Source of the DNA: Mesorhizobium comanense
Lineage (GTDB): Bacteria > Pseudomonadota > Alphaproteobacteria > Rhizobiales > Rhizobiaceae
Assembly: GCF_005503535.1 (NCBI RefSeq)
Contig: NZ_SCNN01000017.1
Coordinates: 1 to 64,000 of the forward strand
DNA length: 64,000 nucleotides
Direction of reading: 5' to 3'
In this document: positions 35,601-43,308 of the stretch, piece by piece
How positions within the stretch are numbered: position 1 is the first letter of the stretch
Layout of the letters: each line of letters begins with the position of its first letter
Position numbers and translations under genes: made by a program
The notes under the pieces: generated by a model
Told to the model about the DNA's origin: nothing
Seen by the model: the letters and a program-made list of their open reading frames with translations, nothing else
The model's database searches: none

Positions 35601-36811
35601 GCCGCACCTACACGCTCTACGGCTTCCGCTACTGGCTGCAGAGCGTCGCCGAATTCTCCAGCAATTCGCGCGTGCTCGGGCTGGTGTTCGGCGACAGTTC
35701 GGCCATCGTCCACTACATGCGCGCCATCGGCTGGAACCTCAACAAGGTGGTCCAGACCGGCTCGAACTTCGGCTCCAACCAGCAGCACGAGAACCCGCTC
35801 CTGTGCGAGATCGGCACCCAGACCATGGTGTCGGACGGCCTGTTCATGATCAACATGCACAAGTCCGCCTCGGCATTCCGTCTCGAGCCGACCCGCATCG
35901 GCGAGCGCAACTATCTCGGCAACAACATCTATTATCCGCCGGATGGGCGCACGGGCGACAACGTCCTGCTCGGCACCAAGGTGATGGTGCCGATCGACGG
36001 CCCGGTGCGCGAGAATGTCGGCCTGCTGGGTTCGCCCGCCTTCGAGATTCCGCGCATGGTCAACCGCGACAAGGAACTCATCGCCGGCGTCGACGAGGCG
36101 GACCGCCGCCAGCGCATCCCGCTGAAGAACCTGCACAACCTGGTGACGATCCTGCTGTTCCTGGCCACGCAATGGGTGATGCTGTTCGCCACGCTGGCGA
36201 TCTGGGACCGCGCGCTGAACTACTACACGGAATGGGCCGAGATCGCCCTCTTCGTGGCGGTGCTGCTGACCTCGGCGATCACCATTCCGTTCTACATCTT
36301 CGTGGAGCGGGCGAGCCTCGGCTTCCGCAGGCTGAAGCCGCGCATCACGACGATCTACGACGTCACCTTCTGGCGCCATGAACGCCACTGGAAGCTTGCC
36401 GACTCGCCGGTCGTGCGCCTGTTCGCCGGCACACCGTTCCGGCCGATGATCCTGCGCATGCTGGGCGTCAAGGTGGGCAGCAGAGTCTATGACGGCGGCG
36501 CCAACCTGACCGAGCGTTCGCTGGTCGAGATCGGCGACGACGCCACGCTCAACGAGGGATCGGTCATCCAGGCGCATTCGCTGGAAGAAGGCGCCTTCAA
36601 GTCGGACTACATCCGCATCGGCAAGGGCTGCACGCTCGGACCGTCCGCCTTCATCCACTATGGCGTGGTGATGGGCGAAGGATCGATGGTCGATGCCGAC
36701 GCCTTCGTGATGAAGGGCGAAGTGCTGGAGCCGAACTCGATCTGGCGCGGCAACCCGGCCAAGCTGCATCGCTTCGTGGAGCCGGTCAGCGAGGGTGCCA
36801 AGGCATCTTGA
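32675..36811 (+). CDS. Single-module NRPS of the poly-epsilon-lysine-synthetase-like type
   Basis: A protein of 1,378 residues. An adenylation domain (about 60-560) has A3 YILYTSGTTGRPKGV, A4 FDFSSEEIW, A5 NTYGPTEATVT, A7 RTGDLGR and A10 SNKVDTRQLP. A carrier domain has the phosphopantetheine Ser610 in DDLGANSLL. The C-terminal half (about 660-1378) alternates several transmembrane helices with left-handed-beta-helix (hexapeptide) regions, as in the NRPS terminal domain of unknown function found in poly-epsilon-lysine synthetase (Pls). The length is close to Pls. There is no thioesterase or condensation domain of the standard HHxxxDG type. It would activate one amino acid and join or transfer it at the membrane. 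The downstream GNAT gene overlaps the stop by 4 bp. Confidence 0.9.
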   Translation: MEMDHGLDIAALDRDTARPGGEPEAGLAELEIASVAALARIARRSPAAPGQVLTGADFARHSQPGERLDKVFDQLAETFAALPAVISDGRTWTYSELNRRANQFARLLVKRGVKPGHRVGLILDRSADTYVALLAVMKAGAAFVPLATAFPQERMSLIIEDAGVSLIVTIATYASRAGELPVPHILIDSAAAEIAAQSDAPLKPAKASGPADETCYILYTSGTTGRPKGVAVTHRSFINFIHVAAASYGYKPGDRVYQGMTIAFDFSSEEIWVPFVAGATVVPAPGQMPLVGEELADFLRLHDITCMACSPTLLSSITSEVPGLRTLLVGGEACPHNLVVRWSKPGRKILNTYGPTEATVTATMGELTPDHPVTIGAPLPTYSIAILDPEKPQLVAPGELGEIGIAGIGLAVGYLNRTDLTEQKFIADFIGLPNNPSKRIYRTGDLGRINDAGEIEYNGRIDTQVKIRGYRIELGEIEAVLLDQPEIAQAAVTTWEIEPGRVELVAYYAAKAGQPPIRRADLAQVMKQRLPDYMVPSYLEELPAIPMTVSNKVDTRQLPKPTSVRLSADRAMVAPGNDDERFLAEALAEVLKFETVSVEDNFFDDLGANSLLMAHFCARVRTRKEWATTSMRDIYLYPTVARLAKHLGVAEEMTIATTERVLTRQASNLAYWSCGVAQLMFYALYSYASLWAINRGLNWVYDALDEPLKLYIRCVALSAGVFFGMTGFAVLAKWVLVGRWQAETFPIWGLRYYRFWVVKTLIRTAPVVLFRGSPLYSIYLRLLGTKLGHNAVIESKSVPVCTDLISIGDRTILRKESMILGYRAQAGYIHTGPLTIGNDAFVGVGSTLDIDTAIGNGSQLGHSSSLQRGQSIPDGEHWHGSPAVPTTADYCKVRNVNPPRIRRFLYEAVQLIGLFAIVTPLPLLFHSYWENVGDDYQETIGLVAIGTTVTVFGYVAIAFLAATVVPRLFSLILKPGRTYTLYGFRYWLQSVAEFSSNSRVLGLVFGDSSAIVHYMRAIGWNLNKVVQTGSNFGSNQQHENPLLCEIGTQTMVSDGLFMINMHKSASAFRLEPTRIGERNYLGNNIYYPPDGRTGDNVLLGTKVMVPIDGPVRENVGLLGSPAFEIPRMVNRDKELIAGVDEADRRQRIPLKNLHNLVTILLFLATQWVMLFATLAIWDRALNYYTEWAEIALFVAVLLTSAITIPFYIFVERASLGFRRLKPRITTIYDVTFWRHERHWKLADSPVVRLFAGTPFRPMILRMLGVKVGSRVYDGGANLTERSLVEIGDDATLNEGSVIQAHSLEEGAFKSDYIRIGKGCTLGPSAFIHYGVVMGEGSMVDADAFVMKGEVLEPNSIWRGNPAKLHRFVEPVSEGAKAS

Positions 36812-37290
36812 GCGACAGCTCGCGCGGCGCCGTCGATATCCGCCTCTCTCCCGTGACCAGGGCCAACCGGGCCATGGTCACGGCCCTGCGGCTGGCCCCC
36901 GGGCAGGTCGATTTCGTCGCCAGCAACGCGGAGTCCCTGCGCGAGGCCAGGTCCGATGAAGATGCCCGGCCGCGCGCCGTCCTGGCCGGGGATCAGGTCG
37001 TCGGGTTCCTGATGTACGATGCTCCCGAAGACGACGACGAAGCGCGCATCTACCGCTTCATGATCGACCGCGCCTGGCAAGGCCGGGGCTACGGCAAGGC
37101 GGCGCTGCGCGCCGTGCTGGACGAAATCCGCGGGCTCGGCCACGTCAGGCACGTCTCGATCTGCTATGAACCGGAGAACGAGGCCGCGCGGCAACTCTAC
37201 CGCGCCGCCGGTTTCACGGAAGAAGGGCTGGACGAGGATGGAGAAATGATCGCCGATCTCGTCCTGTCCGGACCCGCTGGAAACCGATGA
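36808..37290 (+). CDS. GNAT-family N-acetyltransferase
   Basis: Acetyltransferase of 160 residues resembling the diamine/spermidine acetyltransferase group (PaiA/BltD/SpeG-like). The acetyl-CoA loop is WQGRGYGKAAL and the C-terminal motif is NEAARQLYRAAGF. The start is TTG 36808, overlapping the NRPS stop by 4 bp; this fits the N-terminal strand beginning VDIRLSPVTRANRA, as in homologues. Its stop overlaps the PPTase start by 4 bp. An amine substrate such as the NRPS product or its precursor is suggested by context. It could modify or inactivate a cationic product. Confidence 0.88.
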   Translation: MSDSSRGAVDIRLSPVTRANRAMVTALRLAPGQVDFVASNAESLREARSDEDARPRAVLAGDQVVGFLMYDAPEDDDEARIYRFMIDRAWQGRGYGKAALRAVLDEIRGLGHVRHVSICYEPENEAARQLYRAAGFTEEGLDEDGEMIADLVLSGPAGNR

Positions 37291-37940
37291 CGTCAGGCCT
37301 GGTTTCAGCCGAGGAGATCGCACTCGCCCGCGCGATGGCCGCCATGGCCCCGGCCGGCGTGCGCACCGGATGCCGGCTGATCCGCGAAGACGACGAGGCG
37401 CATCTGCTGCCGGCCGAGGCGCGCTCCATGCCCGCGCGCCAGCCGGCGATGCGGCGGGCCAGCGGCGCGGCGCGGCTTCTCGCGCATCGGCTGCTGGCCG
37501 ATATCGGCTTCGACGGCTTCGCCCTGCTGCGAACGCCTTCCGGCGCCCCGGCCTGGCCGGGTGGGATAACGGGTTCGCTCGCGCATGACGACGACATGGC
37601 CGTGGCGGCGGTCGCGGCCATTGGCGATGTCGGCTCGCTCGGCATCGATGTCGAGCCGGCACTGCCCCTGCCCGACGACCTTTTGCCGATCGTTGCGACG
37701 CCGGCCGACCGGACAGGCGCGGTCGACGAACAGCTTGCCGGACGCCTCCTCTTCGCCACCAAGGAAGCGGTCTACAAGGCCGCCTACCCGCTCGATCTGG
37801 AAGTCCTCGGCTATGAGGACATCACCGTCGATCTCGGCTCCGGCCGCGCCACGACGAGGACGGGCCGCGAGGTTAGCCTCGCCTATTGCGTTGCTCCGCG
37901 CGTGGTCGTCTTGGCTTTTGTCGGTGGCGACGGGGTTTAG
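37287..37940 (+). CDS. 4'-phosphopantetheinyl transferase (Sfp/EntD type)
   Basis: A protein of 217 residues. The magnesium-binding motif is GSLGIDVEPA and the second signature is FATKEAVYKAAYP, both standard for Sfp-type transferases; GSLAHDDD supplies the CoA-contact segment. The enzyme moves phosphopantetheine from CoA to Ser610 of the NRPS carrier domain. It is the third gene of the coupled operon (ATGA overlap with the GNAT gene), so the operon carries its own activating enzyme. Confidence 0.93.
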   Translation: MTSGLVSAEEIALARAMAAMAPAGVRTGCRLIREDDEAHLLPAEARSMPARQPAMRRASGAARLLAHRLLADIGFDGFALLRTPSGAPAWPGGITGSLAHDDDMAVAAVAAIGDVGSLGIDVEPALPLPDDLLPIVATPADRTGAVDEQLAGRLLFATKEAVYKAAYPLDLEVLGYEDITVDLGSGRATTRTGREVSLAYCVAPRVVVLAFVGGDGV

Positions 37941-38005
37941 CGTCGGCGCGATTGCTCTGCGTCATGCGTTCCTGGCAGAGCGCGACGGTCTTTAACGCAA
38001 GCGCT

Positions 38006-38176
38006 GCCCCTCACCTGCCTGCCGGCATCCTCTCCCCGTATAGTGACGGGGAGAGGGACGCTGTCATCCCGGGCTTCGCCAACTGTCAGCCTTGGAAAGA
38101 ATGCGCCGGCATCGCGGCCAGCCCCTCTCTCCCCGTCACTATACGGGGAGAGATGTCCGGCAGGACAGTGAGGGGC
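38006..38176. repeat. MITE-like palindromic element of about 170 bp
   Basis: The outer arms (38006-38027 and 38153-38176) are imperfect inverted repeats. Inside, CTCTCCCCGT-ATAGTG-ACGGGGAGAG at 38030-38055 recurs as its exact reverse complement at 38127-38152. The whole can fold as a long cruciform with two nested hairpins. It lies in the 276-bp gap between the convergent PPTase and aminomutase genes. It encodes nothing visible and could be a non-autonomous mobile element or a bidirectional transcript end. Confidence 0.75.
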
Positions 38177-38216
38177 AGCGCCAACGCTGGCCATATCCGG
38201 CGGAAGCATTCCGGCA

Positions 38217-39353
38217 TCACGAGCCGGCAGTCGGATCTTTCGAAGACCGGTTGTCCCCGGCGCCGACGATCTCCCGATAATCCCTGGCCTCGCCGTCCAG
38301 CCCGCGCAGGCGCCAGTGCTCGCCGTCATGCGCCTCGACGTGGCAAGGCCCGAGCGGCACCTTGCCGCCGCCTTCGGGCAGGTCGATGACATAGACCGGA
38401 TTGCAGATGCCCGACAGCCGCGCCCGCAGCGCTTCCACCAGCGCCTGTCCCTGCGCGATCGTGGTGCGCCGGTGCGCCATGCCGCGCGCCAGATCGCCAT
38501 GGTGCAGGTAGTACGGCTTGACGCCGAGCCGGTACATCAGTTCGCGGCACAGCTCCTCCAGCGCCTCGACACTGTCGTTGACGCCCTTGAGCAGGACGCT
38601 CTGGTTGAGCAGCACAAAACCTGCCTGGCGCAGCAACCGGCACGCTGTCTCGGTGGCCGGCGTGATTTCCCGCGCATGGTTGAAATGGGTGACGACCGTG
38701 ACCATCAGCCGTCCCTGCAGTGCCTCGACCAGCCCTGGCGTGATGCGCGACGGCAGCGCCACCGGCACGCGGGTGTGGATGCGCAGCAGCCGTACATGGG
38801 CGATGGCCTCGACGCGTGCGCGGATTTCTGCGAGCGCCGCATCGGGCAGCGACAGCGGATCGCCGCCGGTCAGGATCACCTCGCGGATTTCGGGATGCGC
38901 CGCGATATAGGCCAGCGCCGGCTCCAGCGCCGCGCGCGTGTAGCCGCGACCGATCGAGGTCAGCGATTCCTTGCGGAAGCAGAAGCGGCAGTAGACCGCG
39001 CATTGATAGGTCGGGAACAGGAGCACCCGGTCCGCATGGCGATGCGTCAGCCGCGGCACCGGGCTGAACGCGTGATCGCCGATCGGATCGTCGAGCTCGC
39101 CCTCCGCCGCGTCCAGTTCCGCCGGCGAAGGGATGATCTGCGCGCGGATCGGATCGGCCGGATCGTTCCAGTCGATCAGGTCGAGATAGGCTTTCGGCGC
39201 ACGCACCTTGTGGTGCGCGGCGGCTTCCTGCGCGGCCGCGCGTTCGCCTGATGACAGCGGCAGGCGGTCGAGGTCGCGCACATGGCGCACGCCCTGGCGG
39301 ACATCGTCCTGCCAGGCGGCATCGGGTTCGTTCTGTGTAAGCGTCTCGGTCAT
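38217..39353 (-). CDS. kamA: Lysine 2,3-aminomutase-like radical SAM enzyme
   Basis: A protein of 378 residues. The radical SAM cluster motif is CAVYCRFC (Cys118, Cys122, Cys125), with the SAM-contact GGDPL segment following. The pyridoxal-phosphate lysine is in DLPEGGGKVPLGP (Lys331), and KPYYLHHGDLARGMAHRR is the KamA/EpmB signature. The family converts L-lysine to beta-lysine, for catabolism, for natural products, or for EF-P modification (EpmB). No efp or epmA gene is in the window. The gene converges on the NRPS operon. Which role applies cannot be decided from sequence alone. AAGG lies 7 bases before the ATG. Confidence 0.88.
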   Translation of the reverse strand: MTETLTQNEPDAAWQDDVRQGVRHVRDLDRLPLSSGERAAAQEAAAHHKVRAPKAYLDLIDWNDPADPIRAQIIPSPAELDAAEGELDDPIGDHAFSPVPRLTHRHADRVLLFPTYQCAVYCRFCFRKESLTSIGRGYTRAALEPALAYIAAHPEIREVILTGGDPLSLPDAALAEIRARVEAIAHVRLLRIHTRVPVALPSRITPGLVEALQGRLMVTVVTHFNHAREITPATETACRLLRQAGFVLLNQSVLLKGVNDSVEALEELCRELMYRLGVKPYYLHHGDLARGMAHRRTTIAQGQALVEALRARLSGICNPVYVIDLPEGGGKVPLGPCHVEAHDGEHWRLRGLDGEARDYREIVGAGDNRSSKDPTAGS

Positions 39354-39545
39354 TCACGGGCCTTTTGCATTCGGGCCGCTGGATACAGCATTGGAACGAA
39401 AGGCTGAAGGCCTTTGGTAACGAAGCGCCGCTTTAAAAGGCGGCCGGCCTCTCCGTTGCCCATCGCCGCCTTATGATGCCATTGTCCTTCCGACCGCGCG
39501 CCATGGGGAGATGGCGTGCCGCCAGGGAGGCCAGGGAGGATTGCC

Positions 39546-41204
39546 ATGACCACGACCGACGCCGGTCTGCCGCGCCATGACGACGCCGTCGCGCGCTTTC
39601 GTATCGAAGACGAGATCGCCCGATTGCAGGGTGACCCGGCAACCGGCATCAACGCCTATGTCGAATGCTGCGCCCGCCATACGGGCGAAAACCGGCTGGC
39701 GCTGCGCGCGATCTCCGCCGCGGGTGAACTCAGCGAATTCACCTTCGAGGATCTCGACGCCCTGTCCGGCCGCGCCGCCAACCTGCTCAAGGCGGCGGGC
39801 GTCGGCCCCGGCGATGTCGTCGCCGGCCTTTTGCCGCGCATTCCCGAACTGGTGGCGCTGATCCTTGGCGGCTGGCGCATCGGCGCCGTCTACCAGCCGC
39901 TGTTCACCGCCTTCGGCCCCAAGGCCATCGAACATCGCCTGGGTTATAGCGGTGCGAAGCTGGTGGTGACCAATCCCGCCAATCGCGGCAAGCTCGACGA
40001 GATCGCCGGCCGCCCGCCGGTCGCCACCATCCTCGGCGCCAGCGACGCCCTGGCTGACGGCGACATCGATTTCCGCGCGGCCCTTGCCGCCTCCTCGCCG
40101 GACTGCGCGCCGGTCATGCGGCGCGGCGAAGACCTGTTCATGATGATGTCGACATCGGGCACGACAGGCCTGCCCAAGGGCGTGCCGGTGCCGCTACGCG
40201 CCCTGCTCGCCTTCGGCGCCTATATGCGCGACGCGATCGGCCTGCGCCCCGACGATATCTTCTGGAACATCGCCGATCCCGGCTGGGCCTATGGCCTCTA
40301 CTACGCCATCACGGGGCCGCTGCTGCTTGGCATCGCCACCACGTTCAACGAAGGTCCCTTCACCGCCAAGAGCACCTATGAGGTGATCGAGCGGCTGGGC
40401 GTCACCAGCCTTGCCGGCTCGCCCACCGCCTTCCGCCTGCTGCTCGCCGAGGGACCAGAAGCCGCCGCCCGCATCAAGGGCCGCCTGCGCGTGGTGAGCA
40501 GCGCCGGCGAACCGCTCAACCCGGAAGTGATCCGCTGGTTCGACGCCCATCTCGCCGCCCCAATCCACGACCATTACGGCCAGACGGAGAACGGCATGAT
40601 GGTCAACAACCACCACGGGCTGGCGCATACGGTGCGCGCCGGCTCGGCGGGCTTTGCCATGCCCGGCTACCGCATGGTGGTGCTGGACGAGGCCGGCAAC
40701 GAACTCGGCCCGAACCAGCCCGGCATCCTCGCCGTCGACATCGCCAGGTCGCCGCTGCGCTGGTTCGACGGCTACCACCAGGCCGAGACGCCGGCGATCG
40801 AGGGCGGCTACTACCGCACCGGCGACACGGTGGAATACGAGCCCGACGGCTCCGTCTCCTTCATCGGCCGCGCCGACGACGTCATCACCTCATCCGGCTA
40901 CCGCATCGGGCCGTTCGATGTCGAAAGCGCGCTCATCGAGCATCCCGCCGTCAACGAGGCGGCGGTGGTCGGCGTGCCCGACCCGCAACGCACCGAGATC
41001 GTCAAGGCCTTCGTCATCCTGACGCCGGCTTTCCAGGGCAGCCCCGAACTCGCCGAGGAACTGGCGCAACATGTGCGCAAGCGGCTTTCGGCCCATTCCT
41101 ATCCGCGCGAGATCGACTTCGTCAGCGAATTGCCGAAGACGCCGAGCGGCAAGATCCAGCGCTTCCTGCTGCGCAAGGCCGAGGTGGAGAAGCGCAAGGG
41201 GTAG
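39546..41204 (+). CDS. AMP-forming acyl-CoA synthetase (acetyl/medium-chain type)
   Basis: Enzyme of 552 residues of the adenylate-forming superfamily, converting a carboxylate, ATP and CoA to acyl-CoA. The ATP loop is MMSTSGTTGLPKGV. The other motifs are HYGQTENGMM, YYRTGDTVEYEPDGSVSFIGRADDVI and the catalytic Lys in PKTPSGKIQRF. The start at ATG 39546 has GGGAGG 7 bases upstream; an earlier in-frame ATG lacks this. It is divergent from kamA. It resembles acetyl-CoA synthetase-like or medium-chain ligases; the acid used is unknown. Confidence 0.93.
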   Translation: MTTTDAGLPRHDDAVARFRIEDEIARLQGDPATGINAYVECCARHTGENRLALRAISAAGELSEFTFEDLDALSGRAANLLKAAGVGPGDVVAGLLPRIPELVALILGGWRIGAVYQPLFTAFGPKAIEHRLGYSGAKLVVTNPANRGKLDEIAGRPPVATILGASDALADGDIDFRAALAASSPDCAPVMRRGEDLFMMMSTSGTTGLPKGVPVPLRALLAFGAYMRDAIGLRPDDIFWNIADPGWAYGLYYAITGPLLLGIATTFNEGPFTAKSTYEVIERLGVTSLAGSPTAFRLLLAEGPEAAARIKGRLRVVSSAGEPLNPEVIRWFDAHLAAPIHDHYGQTENGMMVNNHHGLAHTVRAGSAGFAMPGYRMVVLDEAGNELGPNQPGILAVDIARSPLRWFDGYHQAETPAIEGGYYRTGDTVEYEPDGSVSFIGRADDVITSSGYRIGPFDVESALIEHPAVNEAAVVGVPDPQRTEIVKAFVILTPAFQGSPELAEELAQHVRKRLSAHSYPREIDFVSELPKTPSGKIQRFLLRKAEVEKRKG

Positions 41205-41305
41205 TCGGGCCTCATCGATTGGTGCTCGATCGCGCTTTCACCCGCAACGCGCACCTCGGTTATCCGGCTGTTCGAGGGTGTGGACGCCTAACGCCGTGAC
41301 CGAAC

Positions 41306-41587
41306 TCAATGCGTCGCGCCGTTGACGGCGTGCAGCAGCTGCCAGGTCGAGTCGACCCGCCCATCGAACTGCGCGGCAAAATGCATCGCGGCGTCATCCT
41401 CCAGCCCGTCATCGACGAGCGCCTCGACGCTTCTGCGCATCAGGGCAAGCTGCATCCGCCTGGCATGCTCCCGGTCCGCCTCTCGCATGATTGCGGTCAC
41501 GTGGTAGGCGACGACGGGCTGGCCGAGGCACGACAGCAGCGCATTGGCCTCGGACGTTACAGCGGTAACCGCGTCTTCGATCTTCAT
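41306..41587 (-). CDS. Small hypothetical protein
   Basis: A protein of 93 residues, mostly helical, with no signal peptide or membrane segment. ATG 41587 is preceded by GGAG 7-8 bases upstream, which favours it over a start six codons earlier. It begins MKIEDAVTAVTSEANALL and ends with WQLLHAVNGATH. No motif is recognised. Confidence 0.6.
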   Translation of the reverse strand: MKIEDAVTAVTSEANALLSCLGQPVVAYHVTAIMREADREHARRMQLALMRRSVEALVDDGLEDDAAMHFAAQFDGRVDSTWQLLHAVNGATH

Positions 41588-41740
41588 TCCGGCGCTCCAC
41601 ATCAAGAATGATGCTGACGCCTCCCCGTAGGCCGACGGTGGTCCGTCGCTTTTTCTTTTCGGCTTCGGCCGGTCCCGTTGGACGGCCTCGCTTCGACACG
41701 AACACTATCCGTCAAATTCGATTCAAAGGCGACCGGATAG

Positions 41741-41755
41741 TTAATTGTTGGTTAA
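41741..41755. promoter_or_regulatory. CtrA-type binding box
   Basis: TTAA (41741-41744), seven bases, TTAA (41752-41755): an exact TTAA-N7-TTAA core, 90 bp upstream of the exported protein at 41846. It is the second such site in the window after the one before minC. Confidence 0.5.
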
Positions 41756-41845
41756 TGCGCGCGCCGGCGCCCTTGCCGCGCAATCGCCGCAAAGCTGCCG
41801 GATGGCTGGCTCACCCGAAGCATCACCACGAGGAAAGGTTCTGTC

Positions 41846-42730
41846 ATGCGGCTGGTCTGGACGCTTCTGTTCGCGCTGGCGAGCGGCACGGCTTTGGCGG
41901 CTTCGCCCGAAGACGATTATATCGCCGCGCGCGACAAGGCGATCGCCTCGATCGCGGCCATGGAAAGCGCGAACAGCCCGGTGGAAACGCTGGACGCGGC
42001 CAATGAAAAGGCCCGCGCCGACCTCGAAAAGCGCCTTTCCGATCTTCTCGGGCCTTTCACGGTCAAGGATTTCCCCGCCGCCGGCACGATCAACATCGAA
42101 AGCCTGAGCTCGTCGGATGTCGGCTTCGGCATGCTGGACGGACTTCGCCATGGCACCGATGACGGTCCCAGCATCGTGGCCTCGACACGCGGGCTGGTCG
42201 AGCGCTGGCTGAAATCGCGCGCGGCCGAGACGGAAGCCGACCTCAAGCTGCCGACGAATTTCGACGCGGCGCTGAAGCTCGACGCCTTCTACACCCAGGC
42301 AATCGGCAGCGACGCCGCCTTCACCGGCACGCTCGATCTTCCCCTGAAGAAGCCTGAAGGCGCGGATATGGCCATCGCGCGCCTGGGCGGCTGGGCGCAG
42401 GATATCGGGCCGAACTACGACCAGGAGGTCGTTGTCACGGTGGTCAAGGGCAACAGCGTCCTCATCGCCGAGGCGCCCGCCAACCCCGCCATCCCCAAGA
42501 TCGCCGCCTGCGACGCCGTGTGGAGCGCGGCGGACACCGCCGCCCAGAAGCTCAGCAAGCAGGGCGCCGACGAGAGCGACGAAAGCACCTCCGACGCGGC
42601 CAACGCCGCCTGGGCGAAAGGCGACAGCGACTTCCGCGCCTGCCTCGGCAAGAGCCTGCCCGGCAACCCTGCCTATCCCACGCTGCTTGCCCAGGCGCAG
42701 GCGCTCGCCGACCAGATGGCGGGCAAGTAA
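41846..42730 (+). CDS. Exported hypothetical protein
   Basis: A protein of 294 residues with a Sec signal peptide (LVWTLLFALASGTALA). AGGAAAGG precedes the ATG at a suitable distance. The mature protein is helical at first (DAANEKARADLEKRLSDLL) and then mixed; the C-terminal part has two Cys (in KIAACDAVW and FRACLGKS) that could form a disulfide. No family is recognised. A CtrA-type site upstream suggests cell-cycle-linked expression, by inference only. Confidence 0.75.
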   Translation: MRLVWTLLFALASGTALAASPEDDYIAARDKAIASIAAMESANSPVETLDAANEKARADLEKRLSDLLGPFTVKDFPAAGTINIESLSSSDVGFGMLDGLRHGTDDGPSIVASTRGLVERWLKSRAAETEADLKLPTNFDAALKLDAFYTQAIGSDAAFTGTLDLPLKKPEGADMAIARLGGWAQDIGPNYDQEVVVTVVKGNSVLIAEAPANPAIPKIAACDAVWSAADTAAQKLSKQGADESDESTSDAANAAWAKGDSDFRACLGKSLPGNPAYPTLLAQAQALADQMAGK

Positions 42731-42732
42731 GG

Positions 42733-42850
42733 AGCCGGCCGACAAGCTGCCGATCTCCCCCCTCGTGGCAGGGCAGAGGGGGCGAAGGAACGTGACCCCA
42801 GCCCATCTTGGGTCACTCGCCCCCGCAAGGTGGGCTGGGGGATCCACAGA
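42733..42850. repeat. Palindromic elements downstream of the exported protein gene
   Basis: Positions 42734-42794 are a reversed, internally deleted copy of the element at 26919-26998. Positions 42792-42840 add a second structure: GTGACCC pairs with GGGTCAC, and CCCCAGCCCA (42796-42805) pairs exactly with 42831-42840. They begin three bases after the stop of the exported protein gene and may end its transcript. Confidence 0.6.
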
Positions 42851-42855
42851 TCGTC

Positions 42856-43090
42856 TATGACTGGCATGACTGATCGGCTTCAGTAGTGATTGCCAGGTGG
42901 TTCTCCCAATCCGTCGCTGCTTCGCAGCGCCACCTTTCCCCCCTCCGGAGGGAAAGGAAGGGAGCCTTGCTGGACAAGCGTCGAGCGCAGAAAGCCTGGC
43001 GCCTTTCCTCTCCCCCGTCGATCGGGGGAGAGGTGTCGAGCGAAGCTCGACGGAGTGGGGGTCGACCCGGCGCGGCATATGACAATGCAT
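42856..43090 (-). repeat. Structured repeat family, copy B
   Basis: Reverse-oriented copy of the repeat at 27765-28060. It carries the same hairpin chain: GCTGCTTCGCAGC, a CTCCGGAG-centred palindrome, CTCTCCCCCGTCGATCGGGGGAGAG given in parts, and GTCGAGCGAAGCTCGAC. It is shorter on its right side than copy C. Confidence 0.75.
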
Positions 43091-43170
43091 GCCGCCACGC
43101 ACCCTCTGGCCTGCCGGCCATCTCCCAACGAGGGGGGAGATCGCAGTTCCGCCGCCGGCGCCCCCCTTGT
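43091..43170. repeat. Short palindromic intergenic element, third copy
   Basis: Diverged copy of the element at 26919-26998: CACCCTCTGGCCTGCCGGCC, then ATCTCCC-AACGA-GGGGGGAGAT and a GCCGCCGGCGCC tail. It abuts copy B of the larger repeat, so the whole 42733-43170 gap is packed with repeats. The remaining bases to the htpG start show no gene. Confidence 0.6.
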
Positions 43171-43308
43171 CGCCTTCGCATCGCGTCACGATATTGTCGG
43201 CGCGCTGGCCTTGCTGAATCCGGTTGCCGGCGCAATTGAAAATGGTTGAACAGCAAACCCGGATCGTGCATGGCGCGGCGGGCGGATGAGAAGCGTGGGA
43301 AAAGCGGA

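Noticed and set aside
33335..36769. Minus-strand frame of 1,144 codons opposite the NRPS
   Set aside because: Antisense shadow of the NRPS; no domain motifs, whereas the plus strand has all adenylation motifs.
42733..43170. Possible CRISPR array
   Set aside because: Repeats are palindromic elements of different length and orientation with no regular spacers, and no cas genes are present.
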